This document shows, piece after piece, positions 7,455-16,704 of a stretch of 64,000 nucleotides of DNA. The stretch lies in the NCBI GenBank assembly GCA_046349935.1, contig JAXMBK010000005.1, positions 310,001 to 374,000 on the forward strand, read 5' to 3'. The notes below the pieces were generated by a model. It saw nothing but the letters and a program-made list of their open reading frames with translations, was not told where the DNA came from and ran no database searches. The translations under genes and the position numbers were made by a program. Every line of letters starts with the position of its first letter. Within the stretch, counting starts at the first letter, position 1. The stretch comes from CAIXSC01 sp046349935. GTDB lineage: Bacteria > Planctomycetota > Planctomycetia > Pirellulales > Pirellulaceae.

Positions 7455-10001
7455 CTACTTCTTGAACATGGCGTGTTCTCGATTGCCGCGAGACAGCAGA
7501 TAGGCAATCAAGTCCTTTACTTCCTCTTCATGGAGCGTATTCAGCAAGCCTTCGGGCATCATCGAGAGCTTTGAAGGCGTGATGCTTTCCACGCGTCGCG
7601 CGTCGACGGCCGTGATGGCGTTGGGGTCGAGCATGTTGGTATTCACCATCATGTTGTCTCCCGCCAAGTTGATGATGCGCCCCACGACCACCTTGCCGTC
7701 TTCGGTGACGACGGTGACGGCCGTGTACTGGTCGCTGATCACCTTGCTCGGCTCCACCACCGACTCGAGGATGTCGCGAGCGCTGAAGCGGCCGGCCAAT
7801 TGCGTGAGGTCGGGACCGACGGCGCCGCCTTCGTTGTCGAAGCGATGGCACGCAAAGCAATTAGCGGCGGCGAAGAGCGAGCGGCCGCGATCGAAATCAC
7901 GATCCTTCAGTCCCTTATCGACGAAGCCCGCGAGCTCGGCGAGCGTCCATTGCTTGACGACCGGCCGCGGCGACTGCGGCTTGGGCGGGGCGTCCGGCGC
8001 GGGAATCGCCTCGAGCACGTCCTTCAGGGCGACTTTTTCAGCGTCGCTGAGCGTGGCGACGGCGTCGCGCTTGATGTTGTCGACGAACAGGCCGAAGCTG
8101 GCGCCGCCCCGATAATGATGCGCCTTCAAGAACCACTCGAAGTACGTCTTTCGCAATTCGGGCGTCCAGCCGGCTTTGAGCACGCGCAGGGTCCGTGCAT
8201 AGTCGATTTGTTCTTCTTGCGTCGGCGCCTCGACCAGCTTTTGGACGGCTTTCGCCGCGATCGTGGGGGATTGCAGGTAGACCAACAACTGCGCCAGTTC
8301 GGTGTTCACCTCGCGTCCCGCCGACGGGAATTGACCATCCAGCTTGGCGAGGATCGCGGTTCGTTCCGCGTCGGAAGGCGGTCCAAGTCGATTCAGCGCG
8401 ACGTGATAAACTCGCAGCGCTTCCAGCCGCTGTTGGTTCGAAAGCGACTTCCAGTCGAGTCGTCCGAGCGACGCGAGCAATTTGCCGCGCAGTTCCGCGT
8501 CGACGGGCGGCGAGTTGGGTGCGCGATGGAACGGATCGCTGCCGCCGGCGCGAGCCAGCGCCAGCAAAGCGCTGACGGCGGCGGTGGGGTCGGTTTCCGC
8601 GAGCGCCCGGTCGCGCCACGAGGCGACGTCTTGATGTTCAATCGCCGTTCGCGCCGCATGCCGAATGAAGCGATCGTTGCTCTTCAGGTGCGGCCACGCC
8701 GTTTCCACTGCTGCAGGATCTTTGCGTCCATGGAACGCTTCCAGTTTACGGCGCAGCGTACGCGCGGCGGCCGCCTCCGGGGAATCGATCGGTTGCGACG
8801 GCGCCGTCGACTCGTTGCCCGCATAGGTCACTCGGTACAGCCCCGACTTCGTCTTCCGACCGCCGATGGCAAAGTAGAGTGCGCCGTCGTGCGGATTGAC
8901 GACGACGTCGGTCAACGGCAGCGGACTGCCTGTAACAAACTCTTCCAACTGTCCTGTGTACGAGGCGCCGGACGGTTCCAGATGAACGGCGTACAGCTTC
9001 CCGTAGCTCCAGTCGCAGATGTATAGCGCCTCTTGGTACTTGGCGGGAAACTTGGCGCCGTAGCCGAACGCGATGCCGGTCGGAGAGCCGGGGCCCACGT
9101 TGACGATTCCGGGCAAGCTATCCGCATAGTAAGCAGGCCACTTGCCGGCGCCGTTGCGCCAGCCAAACTCGGCGCCGCTGGCGACGAAGCAGACGCGCGT
9201 CGGGCGGTACCACGGCGTGTTCATGTCCCATTCCATGTCGGCGTCGTACGAGAATAGATCGCCGTGACGATTGAGCGCCGCATCGAATTCATTGCGGAAC
9301 CCCGTGGCCAGCAATTCCCAGCTCTTGCCATCCGGATCCACTTGATAGATGCAGCCGCCCGGGCCGAGCACGCCGCGCATGAAGCCGCGTCCGTCGGGCA
9401 TCCGCGGCAGGAGGTGATCCTCGCCCCACAACTTGGGAACGCGAGAACCCGATAGCTCGGTCATCTTCGACTGATTGCCGCAGACGACGATCAGGTTCTT
9501 GCCATCCTGAGTCGGCAGGACGGCGTGCGGACCGTGTTCGCCCGCGCCCACCAATTCACGCAGCAGTTCGACTTTGTCGAGCGACCCGTCGCCGTTCGTA
9601 TCGCGCACGCGATACAAGCCGCACTCGTACTTGCCGCCCTTGTTCACGACGACGTACAGGCTGTCGAACGCCCACAACAGGCCTTGGGCTTCGCCGATAT
9701 CGACGTTGATCTTCTCGATCTTCGTCTCGTCTGCTTTACCGCCCAACTTGGGCGGAGTGACTTGGTACAGGCCGCCGTATTGGTCGGACACGACCAATTT
9801 GCCGCCGGGAATCGGGCACAAATTGACCCACGACCCTTCCTTGTCCTTGGGCACCGAATACAGCAGTTCGACTTGAAACCCCTTGGCGACCTTGAGCTGG
9901 TCGACCGGGGTGGCAGGCGGATCCTTCAGATCCTGCGACCACGTTGGGATGGCGGCGGTCGTCGAGAGAAGGACGGCGAGAACAACGAAAACGCGACGCA
10001 T
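7455..10001 (-). CDS. PVC-type cytochrome c / membrane-bound dehydrogenase-like protein
   Basis: 848-residue exported protein. The signal peptide is MRRVFVVLAVLLSTTAA. An N-terminal beta-propeller (about 40-390) resembles the putative membrane-bound dehydrogenase domain of planctomycete proteins. A helical HEAT-like section follows (about 410-650), and the C-terminus is a cytochrome c domain with one heme motif CFACH (about residue 715) and downstream VGPDLTQLAGRF, typical of the PVC-specific CxxCH family. The ATG at 10001 is preferred over one nine codons upstream because AGGA precedes it at suitable distance. Probably a periplasmic oxidoreductase for carbohydrates or similar compounds; the substrate is not known. 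Co-transcribed with the ceramidase-like gene. Confidence 0.87.
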   Translation of the reverse strand: MRRVFVVLAVLLSTTAAIPTWSQDLKDPPATPVDQLKVAKGFQVELLYSVPKDKEGSWVNLCPIPGGKLVVSDQYGGLYQVTPPKLGGKADETKIEKINVDIGEAQGLLWAFDSLYVVVNKGGKYECGLYRVRDTNGDGSLDKVELLRELVGAGEHGPHAVLPTQDGKNLIVVCGNQSKMTELSGSRVPKLWGEDHLLPRMPDGRGFMRGVLGPGGCIYQVDPDGKSWELLATGFRNEFDAALNRHGDLFSYDADMEWDMNTPWYRPTRVCFVASGAEFGWRNGAGKWPAYYADSLPGIVNVGPGSPTGIAFGYGAKFPAKYQEALYICDWSYGKLYAVHLEPSGASYTGQLEEFVTGSPLPLTDVVVNPHDGALYFAIGGRKTKSGLYRVTYAGNESTAPSQPIDSPEAAAARTLRRKLEAFHGRKDPAAVETAWPHLKSNDRFIRHAARTAIEHQDVASWRDRALAETDPTAAVSALLALARAGGSDPFHRAPNSPPVDAELRGKLLASLGRLDWKSLSNQQRLEALRVYHVALNRLGPPSDAERTAILAKLDGQFPSAGREVNTELAQLLVYLQSPTIAAKAVQKLVEAPTQEEQIDYARTLRVLKAGWTPELRKTYFEWFLKAHHYRGGASFGLFVDNIKRDAVATLSDAEKVALKDVLEAIPAPDAPPKPQSPRPVVKQWTLAELAGFVDKGLKDRDFDRGRSLFAAANCFACHRFDNEGGAVGPDLTQLAGRFSARDILESVVEPSKVISDQYTAVTVVTEDGKVVVGRIINLAGDNMMVNTNMLDPNAITAVDARRVESITPSKLSMMPEGLLNTLHEEEVKDLIAYLLSRGNREHAMFKK

Positions 10002-10080
10002 GGAAAGATCCTGAAGGTACGGAAACAAAAACGCGGAACGTCATTGATAGTCGCGCCGCCAGCGGGATGCAACGCGGCCG

Positions 10081-10551
10081 CTAATCGAACCGACGCGCCT
10101 CCAGCTGCGAGATGGCGGCTCGCAGATCCTCGGGAACGCGTCGCGACTTCTGCACCGAGTAGTCGAACATGACGACGACCGAATCCCCCTCGGCGGCGAT
10201 CGCCTGTTGCAGACGACTGTAGACTCCATGAGCGATGGTGAGGCTGGCATTGCCGATCCGGGTCACTCGGCAGCCGATCAGCACTGCGTCGGGGTACTTA
10301 ATCTGGCGGCGGTAGTTGCACTGAATGGCCGCCAAAATGAGCCCCTTCCCCTCGGGCGAAGTCATGTACTCCATTCCCAACTGCTCGAGATACGCGACTC
10401 GCGCCGTCTCGAACCAGCGAAAGTGCGTCACGTTGTTCACGTGGCCGAACGCATCCTGCTCGCCCCATTGCACCGGTTGTTCGATCACCACCGGGTACTC
10501 GGCCAACTCAGGCGGAACATTCGTCGCGCGATTGAAGACGGGCAGCGACAT
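10081..10551 (-). CDS. acyl-CoA thioesterase (4HBT/YbgC-FadM type hotdog)
   Basis: 156-residue single hotdog domain. The motif WGEQDAFGHVNNVTHFRWFE carries the catalytic Asp and the HVNN turn of the 4-hydroxybenzoyl-CoA thioesterase family. It would hydrolyse acyl-CoA thioesters in the cytoplasm. The ATG at 10551 was chosen because upstream in-frame sequence overlaps the Hsp70 gene and has no similarity. It lies 22 bases after the Hsp70 stop codon on the same strand, third in the ygiQ-Hsp70-thioesterase operon. No functional tie between the three is obvious. Confidence 0.85.
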   Translation of the reverse strand: MSLPVFNRATNVPPELAEYPVVIEQPVQWGEQDAFGHVNNVTHFRWFETARVAYLEQLGMEYMTSPEGKGLILAAIQCNYRRQIKYPDAVLIGCRVTRIGNASLTIAHGVYSRLQQAIAAEGDSVVVMFDYSVQKSRRVPEDLRAAISQLEARRFD

Positions 10552-10573
10552 GCAACTTGGCTCCTCAAGTGAT

Positions 10574-13474
10574 CTACGCCAGTCGCAAGCCGACCGGCAA
10601 CGACTCGCCGAACACCTTCCCCTGCTCTTCCGCATCCAGACGACCGCCCTCGGCGACCAATTGGCAGTAGTGCTGCGGCGCTTGGCAGGCTTCCAGCCAA
10701 GCCAGTGCGCGGCGACGATCGTCGGGCTGAAGATCGCGGTACCGGTCGCCGGTGCGCCGCGCCAGCAAGGTGACGGCGAGCAGCAGGTTGGGATCGGTCG
10801 GCGGCTGTTCAAGCAGCGCGACGAGCCACCGGCGGGCCGTCTCCGCCGCCGCGACCGTATTGAGCGGCCCGTAGACCGGCTCGCGCGATCCGAGTCGCCC
10901 GAGCGCCCAGGCCATCGCCGGCTTGGCCGCTTCGACCTTTTTCTTTGGAAGAAGGTCGACCAACATGCGTCCCAGGTCGTGCTTGACGCTGAGCGGCAGT
11001 AGTTCCAGCGAGCCGAGCAAACGCCATGTTTCCGTCGCTTCGTGAGGGCTGAACGTTCCGTCGCTGCCGCGATCCTTGCCGGTCGTGAGTCGTCGATGCA
11101 AAGCGCGAACGGGCGCCAACAGCGGTTCGGCGACCGCCAACTGCTGCCCCGCCGACAGCCCGCCGGCGACTCGCCGCCACAGGATCAGCGACTCCGTCCG
11201 ATTCGCCGCCGCCGCGAAGGCCAGCTTGCCTTGAATGGTCTTCCAGGTCTCCGAGACGCGCCAGTCGTCGACGGCGAGTCCGTAGCCGGGCCGAAGCGTG
11301 TAGCCGAGCAGGTTGAGCCAGCGCGCTTCGTGAAGCGGCGAGCGACGGCGCCCCGCTTCCCATTCCAGCAACTGTTCGGCGATGCGCCGCAACAGGGAGG
11401 TGGGCCATTCATGTCGATCCATTTCCGCCGCCGCGACCAGTCGCTTCATGACGCCGTCCGGCGCTTCGGCCGCGTCGGGACCGAACGTGGACGCTAAGAC
11501 AGCGCAGCATTGACGCCAGACGTCTTCGTCGAGCAACCCTTCCGATTCGGACGCCGATTCGTGACCGTCGAGATCGGTTTGCGTGGCGCTGCGGACGTCG
11601 AATTGCAGTCGCCAACGGCGCGAGCCGTCGAGTTCCGCGCACCACAGATCAAGCGTCCCGATTTCCGTCAGCTTCGCGTGCAATTCGACGTCGGCGGTCG
11701 TCGCGTCGGCTCGCCGACGCGTTTTGAGAACGGTGCGAATGGGCGGCAGCGCCCGCATCTGCTCGAGATCGATCTCGAGCATCACGCCGGCGCGATCAGC
11801 GAGCCGCGTGCTCGACACATACAACGGAAACTCGACCGGTTGCGACACCAACAATTGCAGCCGGTGTTCGGAAAGTCGGAACTCTTGTCCCGGTTCGGCG
11901 TTCCCTGGCAAGAGGCAAATTGCGGCGCCGCGCGAAGCAGGCGAGTCAGACGCATCGCCCGCACTGCGTTCCACACCGATGTAGTACGAACGCGCCAAAT
12001 TGGCCGTGATCTTCACCCCTTCTCCGCGCCGCACCATCCCATAGTAGGCGGCGCCGCGGGCGACGGCCAAGTCGAGTCGATCGTGGGCCAGCACGCGCGG
12101 CGTCCACGTCGGATCTTGGGCGGTGCGAAACCACGACTGGAGGGCGTCGAGGATGCGACGCTGGATTTGCGAGGATTCAAACAGTCCGCCGTTGAAAAGC
12201 ACGATATCGGGACGCGCCGGATCATGGTCTAAGGCGGAGGTCTGCGCGGTCGTCGCGCCGCGTGCCTCGCCGTCGCTCGGCGCCTCCATGTCGCTGCCGG
12301 CATGACGATGGGCGGTAAGGAACGCCGCCAGATGGCTGGTAATGGCCGGATCGGACGCGTACGGCAGGCCGAACTCTTGGAAGCCGGAACGGCGCGTGTC
12401 GGGGCGTGAATCGAGCGGGACGAGCGGAAAGAAGCCGTCGATCAACCAGCGATGGACTTCTTCGCGAGTCACATCGACCCGCAGGCCGCCGCCGATCAGT
12501 TTAGCGCCGCCGCTGGGCAAGTGGATCGACAACGTCTCGGGGCCCTGCTCGACCAGCAGCTCTTCCTTCACTCGCCGGCACGAACGTACCAGCACGTCCC
12601 ACTGGCGCGGCGACAGCGGCCCGCCGGAGTTGACTCGCGATTCGAGATGTCGAGCCAGCGCCAAATCGAGGTTGTCGCCGCCCAGGATCAAATGCTCGCC
12701 GACCGCGACTCGATGAAACTGCACTTTGCCCGCTTCGGCCTCGCGGACGCGAATGAGCGTGAAGTCGGAAGTGCCGCCTCCGATGTCGCAGACCAGGATC
12801 TTTTGTCCAGGTTCGACTTGGGAACGCCATTGGTCTGGGTGTCGGCACAGCCAAGCGTAGAAAGCGGCTTGAGGTTCTTCGATGAGGACGACGCGCGGCA
12901 GTCCCGCATCCGCCGCCGCCTCCACCGTCAACTCACGCGCCACTTCGTCGAACGACGCGGGCAGGGTCAAGACAAAGTCTTGTTGTTCAAGCGGATCTTG
13001 GGGGAAGCGAGCGTTCCAGGCGTCGCGAACTTGGCGCAGGTAGCGGGCGCTGACTTGGACCGGCGAAAGTCGTTCGACGTCTTCCGCGGCGTGCCACGGC
13101 AAGATGGCGCCGCGGCGGTCGACGCCGGCGTGGCAAAGCCACGACTTGGCGGAGGCGATCAAGCGACCAGGAACAAGCGCGCCTTGATCGCGCGCGTACA
13201 CCCCGACCGCGTAGTCGGCCGACTTGGACTGCCAGGGGAGCCGCAGGCTGTCGCCGGCCGCCTCCGTCGCAATCGGTTGATAATGGAACGACGGCAGCGT
13301 TTCGCGCGGTTCGACTTGCCCCGGCGCAACGACCTGCGGGATGGGAAAGACGCGCACTTGCCACGGCTGCTCCAGCGTGTCGACGTAGGCGACCGCTGAG
13401 TTGGTGGTGCCGAGATCCATGCCGACGACGTAGCGGCTGGGGGCAAGTTCGCTGTGCGGATCGACGACCGACAT
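10574..13474 (-). CDS. Hsp70-family protein (DnaK-related, long form)
   Basis: 966 residues, far longer than DnaK (about 640). The actin-like ATPase domain is clear: MDLGTTNSAVAYVDT (phosphate 1 loop), ILVCDIGGGTSDF (phosphate 2), and IVLFNGGLFESSQIQRRI (adenosine-binding region). Insertions occur inside the ATPase part, including a low-complexity linker near residue 395-415. The C-terminal 400 residues do not look like a standard peptide-binding domain. This matches a group of atypical Hsp70 proteins seen in planctomycetes and some proteobacteria, role unknown. No DnaJ or GrpE is nearby. It starts 6 bases after ygiQ ends. Confidence 0.87.
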   Translation of the reverse strand: MSVVDPHSELAPSRYVVGMDLGTTNSAVAYVDTLEQPWQVRVFPIPQVVAPGQVEPRETLPSFHYQPIATEAAGDSLRLPWQSKSADYAVGVYARDQGALVPGRLIASAKSWLCHAGVDRRGAILPWHAAEDVERLSPVQVSARYLRQVRDAWNARFPQDPLEQQDFVLTLPASFDEVARELTVEAAADAGLPRVVLIEEPQAAFYAWLCRHPDQWRSQVEPGQKILVCDIGGGTSDFTLIRVREAEAGKVQFHRVAVGEHLILGGDNLDLALARHLESRVNSGGPLSPRQWDVLVRSCRRVKEELLVEQGPETLSIHLPSGGAKLIGGGLRVDVTREEVHRWLIDGFFPLVPLDSRPDTRRSGFQEFGLPYASDPAITSHLAAFLTAHRHAGSDMEAPSDGEARGATTAQTSALDHDPARPDIVLFNGGLFESSQIQRRILDALQSWFRTAQDPTWTPRVLAHDRLDLAVARGAAYYGMVRRGEGVKITANLARSYYIGVERSAGDASDSPASRGAAICLLPGNAEPGQEFRLSEHRLQLLVSQPVEFPLYVSSTRLADRAGVMLEIDLEQMRALPPIRTVLKTRRRADATTADVELHAKLTEIGTLDLWCAELDGSRRWRLQFDVRSATQTDLDGHESASESEGLLDEDVWRQCCAVLASTFGPDAAEAPDGVMKRLVAAAEMDRHEWPTSLLRRIAEQLLEWEAGRRRSPLHEARWLNLLGYTLRPGYGLAVDDWRVSETWKTIQGKLAFAAAANRTESLILWRRVAGGLSAGQQLAVAEPLLAPVRALHRRLTTGKDRGSDGTFSPHEATETWRLLGSLELLPLSVKHDLGRMLVDLLPKKKVEAAKPAMAWALGRLGSREPVYGPLNTVAAAETARRWLVALLEQPPTDPNLLLAVTLLARRTGDRYRDLQPDDRRRALAWLEACQAPQHYCQLVAEGGRLDAEEQGKVFGESLPVGLRLA

Positions 13475-13480
13475 AAGCGA

Positions 13481-15670
13481 CTACCGCTTCTTCTTGCGGG
13501 TCGAAGAGCGGCCGGGGCGGTAGCCGTCCCCCGGTGCATGCCGCGACTGGCGGCCGCTGGGGCTGGTTTCTGACGACGACTTGCGGCCGTCGGACGCCGG
13601 CCCGCCCTGCCCTTTGCCGCCTTGAGCCTTGCCGCCCGGCGGCTTTCCCCCCTGCGGTTTCTTGCCCTGCGGTTTGGGACCGGGTCCTTTGCCGCTCGCG
13701 GGCGGTCCTGACTGGCCGCCGATGCGGTGGACATAGTCGCCGCGGAATCGCGAGTTCGCGTCTTCACGGCGTTTTGCGAGCGCCTCGGGGGGAGCTTGGG
13801 CGGGAATGAGGCAGTCGCAGCCGTTGCCGATCAAGTCTTGGCGGCCCGCCTGTTGCAGGGCCTGCCGCACTTCAAAGTAGTTCTCCGGCTTGAAGAACTG
13901 CATGAGCGCACGCTGCAGCTTGCGATCGCGCAACTGTTTGGCGATGTAGACCGGCTTGCGCGAGAAGGGGTCGATCCCCGTGTAGTACATGGCGGTCGCC
14001 ACGTCGAACGGCGCCGGAATGAAGTCTTGCACTTGATCGGGCCGGTAGCCGTTGCGTTTCAGGAAGACGGCTAAGTCGATCATCGCATCAAGGTCGCTGC
14101 CAGGGTGGCTCGCGATGAAGTACGGCACGATAAACTGCGTGCGCCCTGCTTTCTTGGACTCGCGCTGGAACACGTCGGCGAACTGTTCGAAGTCGTCGCC
14201 GCTGGGCTTGCGCATCAGGTTCAGCACGCCGGCGTCGGTGTGTTCTGGAGCGACCTTCAAGTGGCCGCCGACGTGATGTCGCACCAGTTCCCGCATGTAC
14301 TCGGGCGAACGCCGCGCCAAGTCCATGCGGATGCCGCTGGCCACCAACACTTTCTTCACTCCCGGCAACTCGCGGGCTTCGCGCATCAGTTCGATCAGCG
14401 GACCGTGGTCGGTCCCCAGCAGCTTGCAGATCGTCGGGTGGACGCACGATTGGCGTCGACAAACGGCTTCCACTTCGGGACGCGAGCAACGCATCTGGTA
14501 CATGTTGGCGGTGGGGCCGCCGATGTCGCTGACCGTGCCTTTGAAGGCCGAGTCGTCGGTCATGCGGCGGATCTCGCCGATCACCGAGTCTTTGCTGCGC
14601 GACTGAATGATGCGTCCTTGATGGGTCGTGATCGAGCAGAAGGTGCAGCCGCCGAAGCAGCCGCGCATGATCGTGACCGAATCCTTGATCATGCCGAACG
14701 CGGGAATCGGTTCTTGGTAAGTCGGATGGGGGCGACGCGTATACGGGAGGCCGTAGATGCGATCCATGGCCGTCTGCGTGATGGGAAACGGCGGCGCATT
14801 GGCGACGATCGCTTGCCGGTCGTGCCATTGGACGAGCCGCTTGGCGTTGTAAGGATTCGTCTCGTTGTGAATCATGCGCGTGGCGTCGGCGAACGCCAGC
14901 TTGTCGGTCGAGACTTGCTCGAAACTGGGAATCGTCAACGCGTCTTCCGGCGGCTTCTCGGACGCGCCCAACGCATAAGCGACGCCGCGCATGTCGCGCA
15001 GGTCGCGGACCGTTTGACCGGCGGCCAAGCGGCGCGCGATCTCGAGGATCGAGGCTTCGCCCATGCCGTAGACGACGAGGTCGGCTTTGCTGTCGAGCAA
15101 GATGGAGCGGCGCACCTTGTCGCTCCAGTAGTCGTAGTGAGCCAGCCGGCGCAGCGACGCTTCAACGCCGCCGGCGATCACCGGCACGCCGGGGTACGCT
15201 TCGCGCGCTCGTTGACAATACGCCAGCGTGGCGCGATCGGGACGCAGACCGATGCGGCCGCCCGGCGAGTACGCGTCGCTGTTGCGCACTTTGCGATTGG
15301 CCGTGTAATGATTGATCATCGAGTCCATGTTTCCGGCGCTGATGCCGAAAAACAGCCGCGGTCGGCCGAAGCGTCGCCAGTCGTCGCAGCGATGCCAGTC
15401 GGGTTGACTCACGATGCCGACGCGAAAGCCAGCCGCCTCGAGTACGCGCCCCAAGATGGCCATCGCGAAACTGGGATGATCGATGTACGCGTCGCCCGTG
15501 ATGATGACGACGTCGAGTTCGTTCCAGCCGCGAGCCTGCGCTTCAGCGGCCGACATCGGCAGCGGTCGAGGGGCCGCGTACGCCTCCGCAGGCGGCTGCA
15601 AAGCGGCAAGCCGATCCGAACCGGAGGGATCGTCGTAGATGACGGGCAGCGAGTACGAATCGGACGTCAT
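13481..15670 (-). CDS. ygiQ: YgiQ-family radical SAM protein
   Basis: 729 residues, the usual length of UPF0313/YgiQ proteins. The radical SAM cluster motif is CFGGCTFC (CxxxCxxC) at about residues 340-347, preceded by IKDSVTIMRG. An N-terminal domain of about 300 residues and the post-radical-SAM part (EHTDAGVLNLMRKPSGDDF, IVPYFIASHPGSDLDAM) are typical. The C-terminal 80 residues are a Gly/Lys/Pro-rich tail with repeated PQGKKPQGGKPPG units, likely disordered and basic. The function of YgiQ is unknown; a [4Fe-4S]-SAM radical reaction is expected. First gene of the three-gene operon with Hsp70 and the thioesterase. Confidence 0.92.
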   Translation of the reverse strand: MTSDSYSLPVIYDDPSGSDRLAALQPPAEAYAAPRPLPMSAAEAQARGWNELDVVIITGDAYIDHPSFAMAILGRVLEAAGFRVGIVSQPDWHRCDDWRRFGRPRLFFGISAGNMDSMINHYTANRKVRNSDAYSPGGRIGLRPDRATLAYCQRAREAYPGVPVIAGGVEASLRRLAHYDYWSDKVRRSILLDSKADLVVYGMGEASILEIARRLAAGQTVRDLRDMRGVAYALGASEKPPEDALTIPSFEQVSTDKLAFADATRMIHNETNPYNAKRLVQWHDRQAIVANAPPFPITQTAMDRIYGLPYTRRPHPTYQEPIPAFGMIKDSVTIMRGCFGGCTFCSITTHQGRIIQSRSKDSVIGEIRRMTDDSAFKGTVSDIGGPTANMYQMRCSRPEVEAVCRRQSCVHPTICKLLGTDHGPLIELMREARELPGVKKVLVASGIRMDLARRSPEYMRELVRHHVGGHLKVAPEHTDAGVLNLMRKPSGDDFEQFADVFQRESKKAGRTQFIVPYFIASHPGSDLDAMIDLAVFLKRNGYRPDQVQDFIPAPFDVATAMYYTGIDPFSRKPVYIAKQLRDRKLQRALMQFFKPENYFEVRQALQQAGRQDLIGNGCDCLIPAQAPPEALAKRREDANSRFRGDYVHRIGGQSGPPASGKGPGPKPQGKKPQGGKPPGGKAQGGKGQGGPASDGRKSSSETSPSGRQSRHAPGDGYRPGRSSTRKKKR

Positions 15671-15737
15671 GGGATCTTCGGCGGGAAGGGAACGAGCGCG
15701 CGGACCCCTTCTCTATAGCGTCCGCAGCCCGTTCGCG

Positions 15738-15789
15738 GTAGCCCCGGCGGAAACACGAGCCCCGGCGGAAACACGAGTCCAGCCGGGGC
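15738..15789 (+). repeat. GTAG-headed hairpin with internal 18-bp direct repeat
   Basis: GTAG (15738-15741) is followed by GCCCCGGC (15741-15748) and its complement GCCGGGGC (15782-15789). The loop region holds two exact 18-base copies (15742-15759, 15760-15777). The architecture resembles the GTAG-headed hairpin family, but the stem sequence differs. It lies between ygiQ and a downstream-ending gene. Confidence 0.55.
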
Positions 15790-15850
15790 GACGCGTAGGA
15801 CGAACCGCCGCGACGTTTCCGCTTGAAGCCCGTCCAAGAACGATTCACGA

Positions 15851-16390
15851 CTAGGGAATTACGACCGGCACCAATTGCGGCGTCGCCACCGGGACCGCGT
15901 CGACGCGCGGAAAGCCCAGCGGTCCCCGCGAATACAAATAGGCTTGGCTCGGCGCGACGATCGGGCGATAGACCACCGTCGGGCCTGCCGCGACCGGAGG
16001 CGCCGCAGGGGCTGCGACGGCCGTCGACGGGTAGTAGGTGGTCGTCGGAGCGACTGGAAGGGCCGTCGCCGGAGGCGGGTAATAGGCCGTCACAGGGCGC
16101 GCGGTCACGACCGGCGCGGCGGGAATGGTCGAGGGATAGGTGATCACGCTGCCGTCGTAATAGGCGACGACCGGACGGGGCCGCCACCAGTTCCACAAGG
16201 TCGTGGGCGGGTAGAGCGCCGTGACGGTCGGAGCGTAGTAGGTCGTCACCGGCTGAGGCGCGGGGACGTACATCTGAGCCGGGCCCACCAACGGCGGGCC
16301 GGCAGGGACGAAGACGGCGGGCGCTTGTCCCCAGGCGGCGGCGGCAAAAGTCGACGCGACGAACGCGATGGCGGCGGCGAGCGTCTTCAT
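15851..16390 (-). CDS. secreted Pro/Tyr/Val-rich low-complexity protein
   Basis: 179-residue hypothetical protein. A signal peptide is clear (MKTLAAAIAFVASTFAAAAWGQ). The remainder is dominated by Pro, Ala, Val, Thr and Tyr with repeated short blocks such as TTYYAPTV, TAYYPPPAT and TTYYPSTAV, like structural or cell-surface proteins. No catalytic motif is seen. The ATG at 16390 is preferred over one 12 codons upstream because it begins the signal peptide. It is transcribed away from the RND efflux operon across a 314-base divergent region. Confidence 0.7.
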   Translation of the reverse strand: MKTLAAAIAFVASTFAAAAWGQAPAVFVPAGPPLVGPAQMYVPAPQPVTTYYAPTVTALYPPTTLWNWWRPRPVVAYYDGSVITYPSTIPAAPVVTARPVTAYYPPPATALPVAPTTTYYPSTAVAAPAAPPVAAGPTVVYRPIVAPSQAYLYSRGPLGFPRVDAVPVATPQLVPVVIP

Positions 16391-16704
16391 GGTCGGATTC
16401 CTGATGAGTGAGCGAACGAGCCGCAAACCGCGTCAAACCACGCGTGTCGCGACTCTCGAAGTAAGTCTGCTGAGTCGCCGAATGGCTCGCAATCGCTTCT
16501 GAAATGTTTCCTACGCAATGGAGCGAAGAATGTTCGTACGAGCATCGCGTCGCGACGCTTGTAGGGGTTTTTCCGGACGCTGCACCACCACCTAAACTAG
16601 CGGTTTGTCGTAGGTCACCTTCGTTGGTAATCTGAAAATCACCGTCGTCCTCTTCGCCGCTCCTGCAGCTTGAGCGACGTCGTCCCGCCTTTAGGAGTTT
16701 TCGC
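16391..16704. other. divergent intergenic region upstream of the RND efflux operon
   Basis: 314 bases without a supported gene. It must hold the promoters for the secreted protein (minus) and the efflux operon (plus). A perfect 12-base palindrome (GCGTCGCGACGC, 16547-16558) lies about 145 bases before the efflux start and could be an operator, though GC-rich palindromes also arise by chance. No metal-responsive regulator gene is adjacent. Confidence 0.4.

Noticed and set aside
14105..15718. Long plus-strand frame opposite ygiQ
   Set aside because: Shadow of a GC-rich minus-strand gene; the translation has no recognisable domain.
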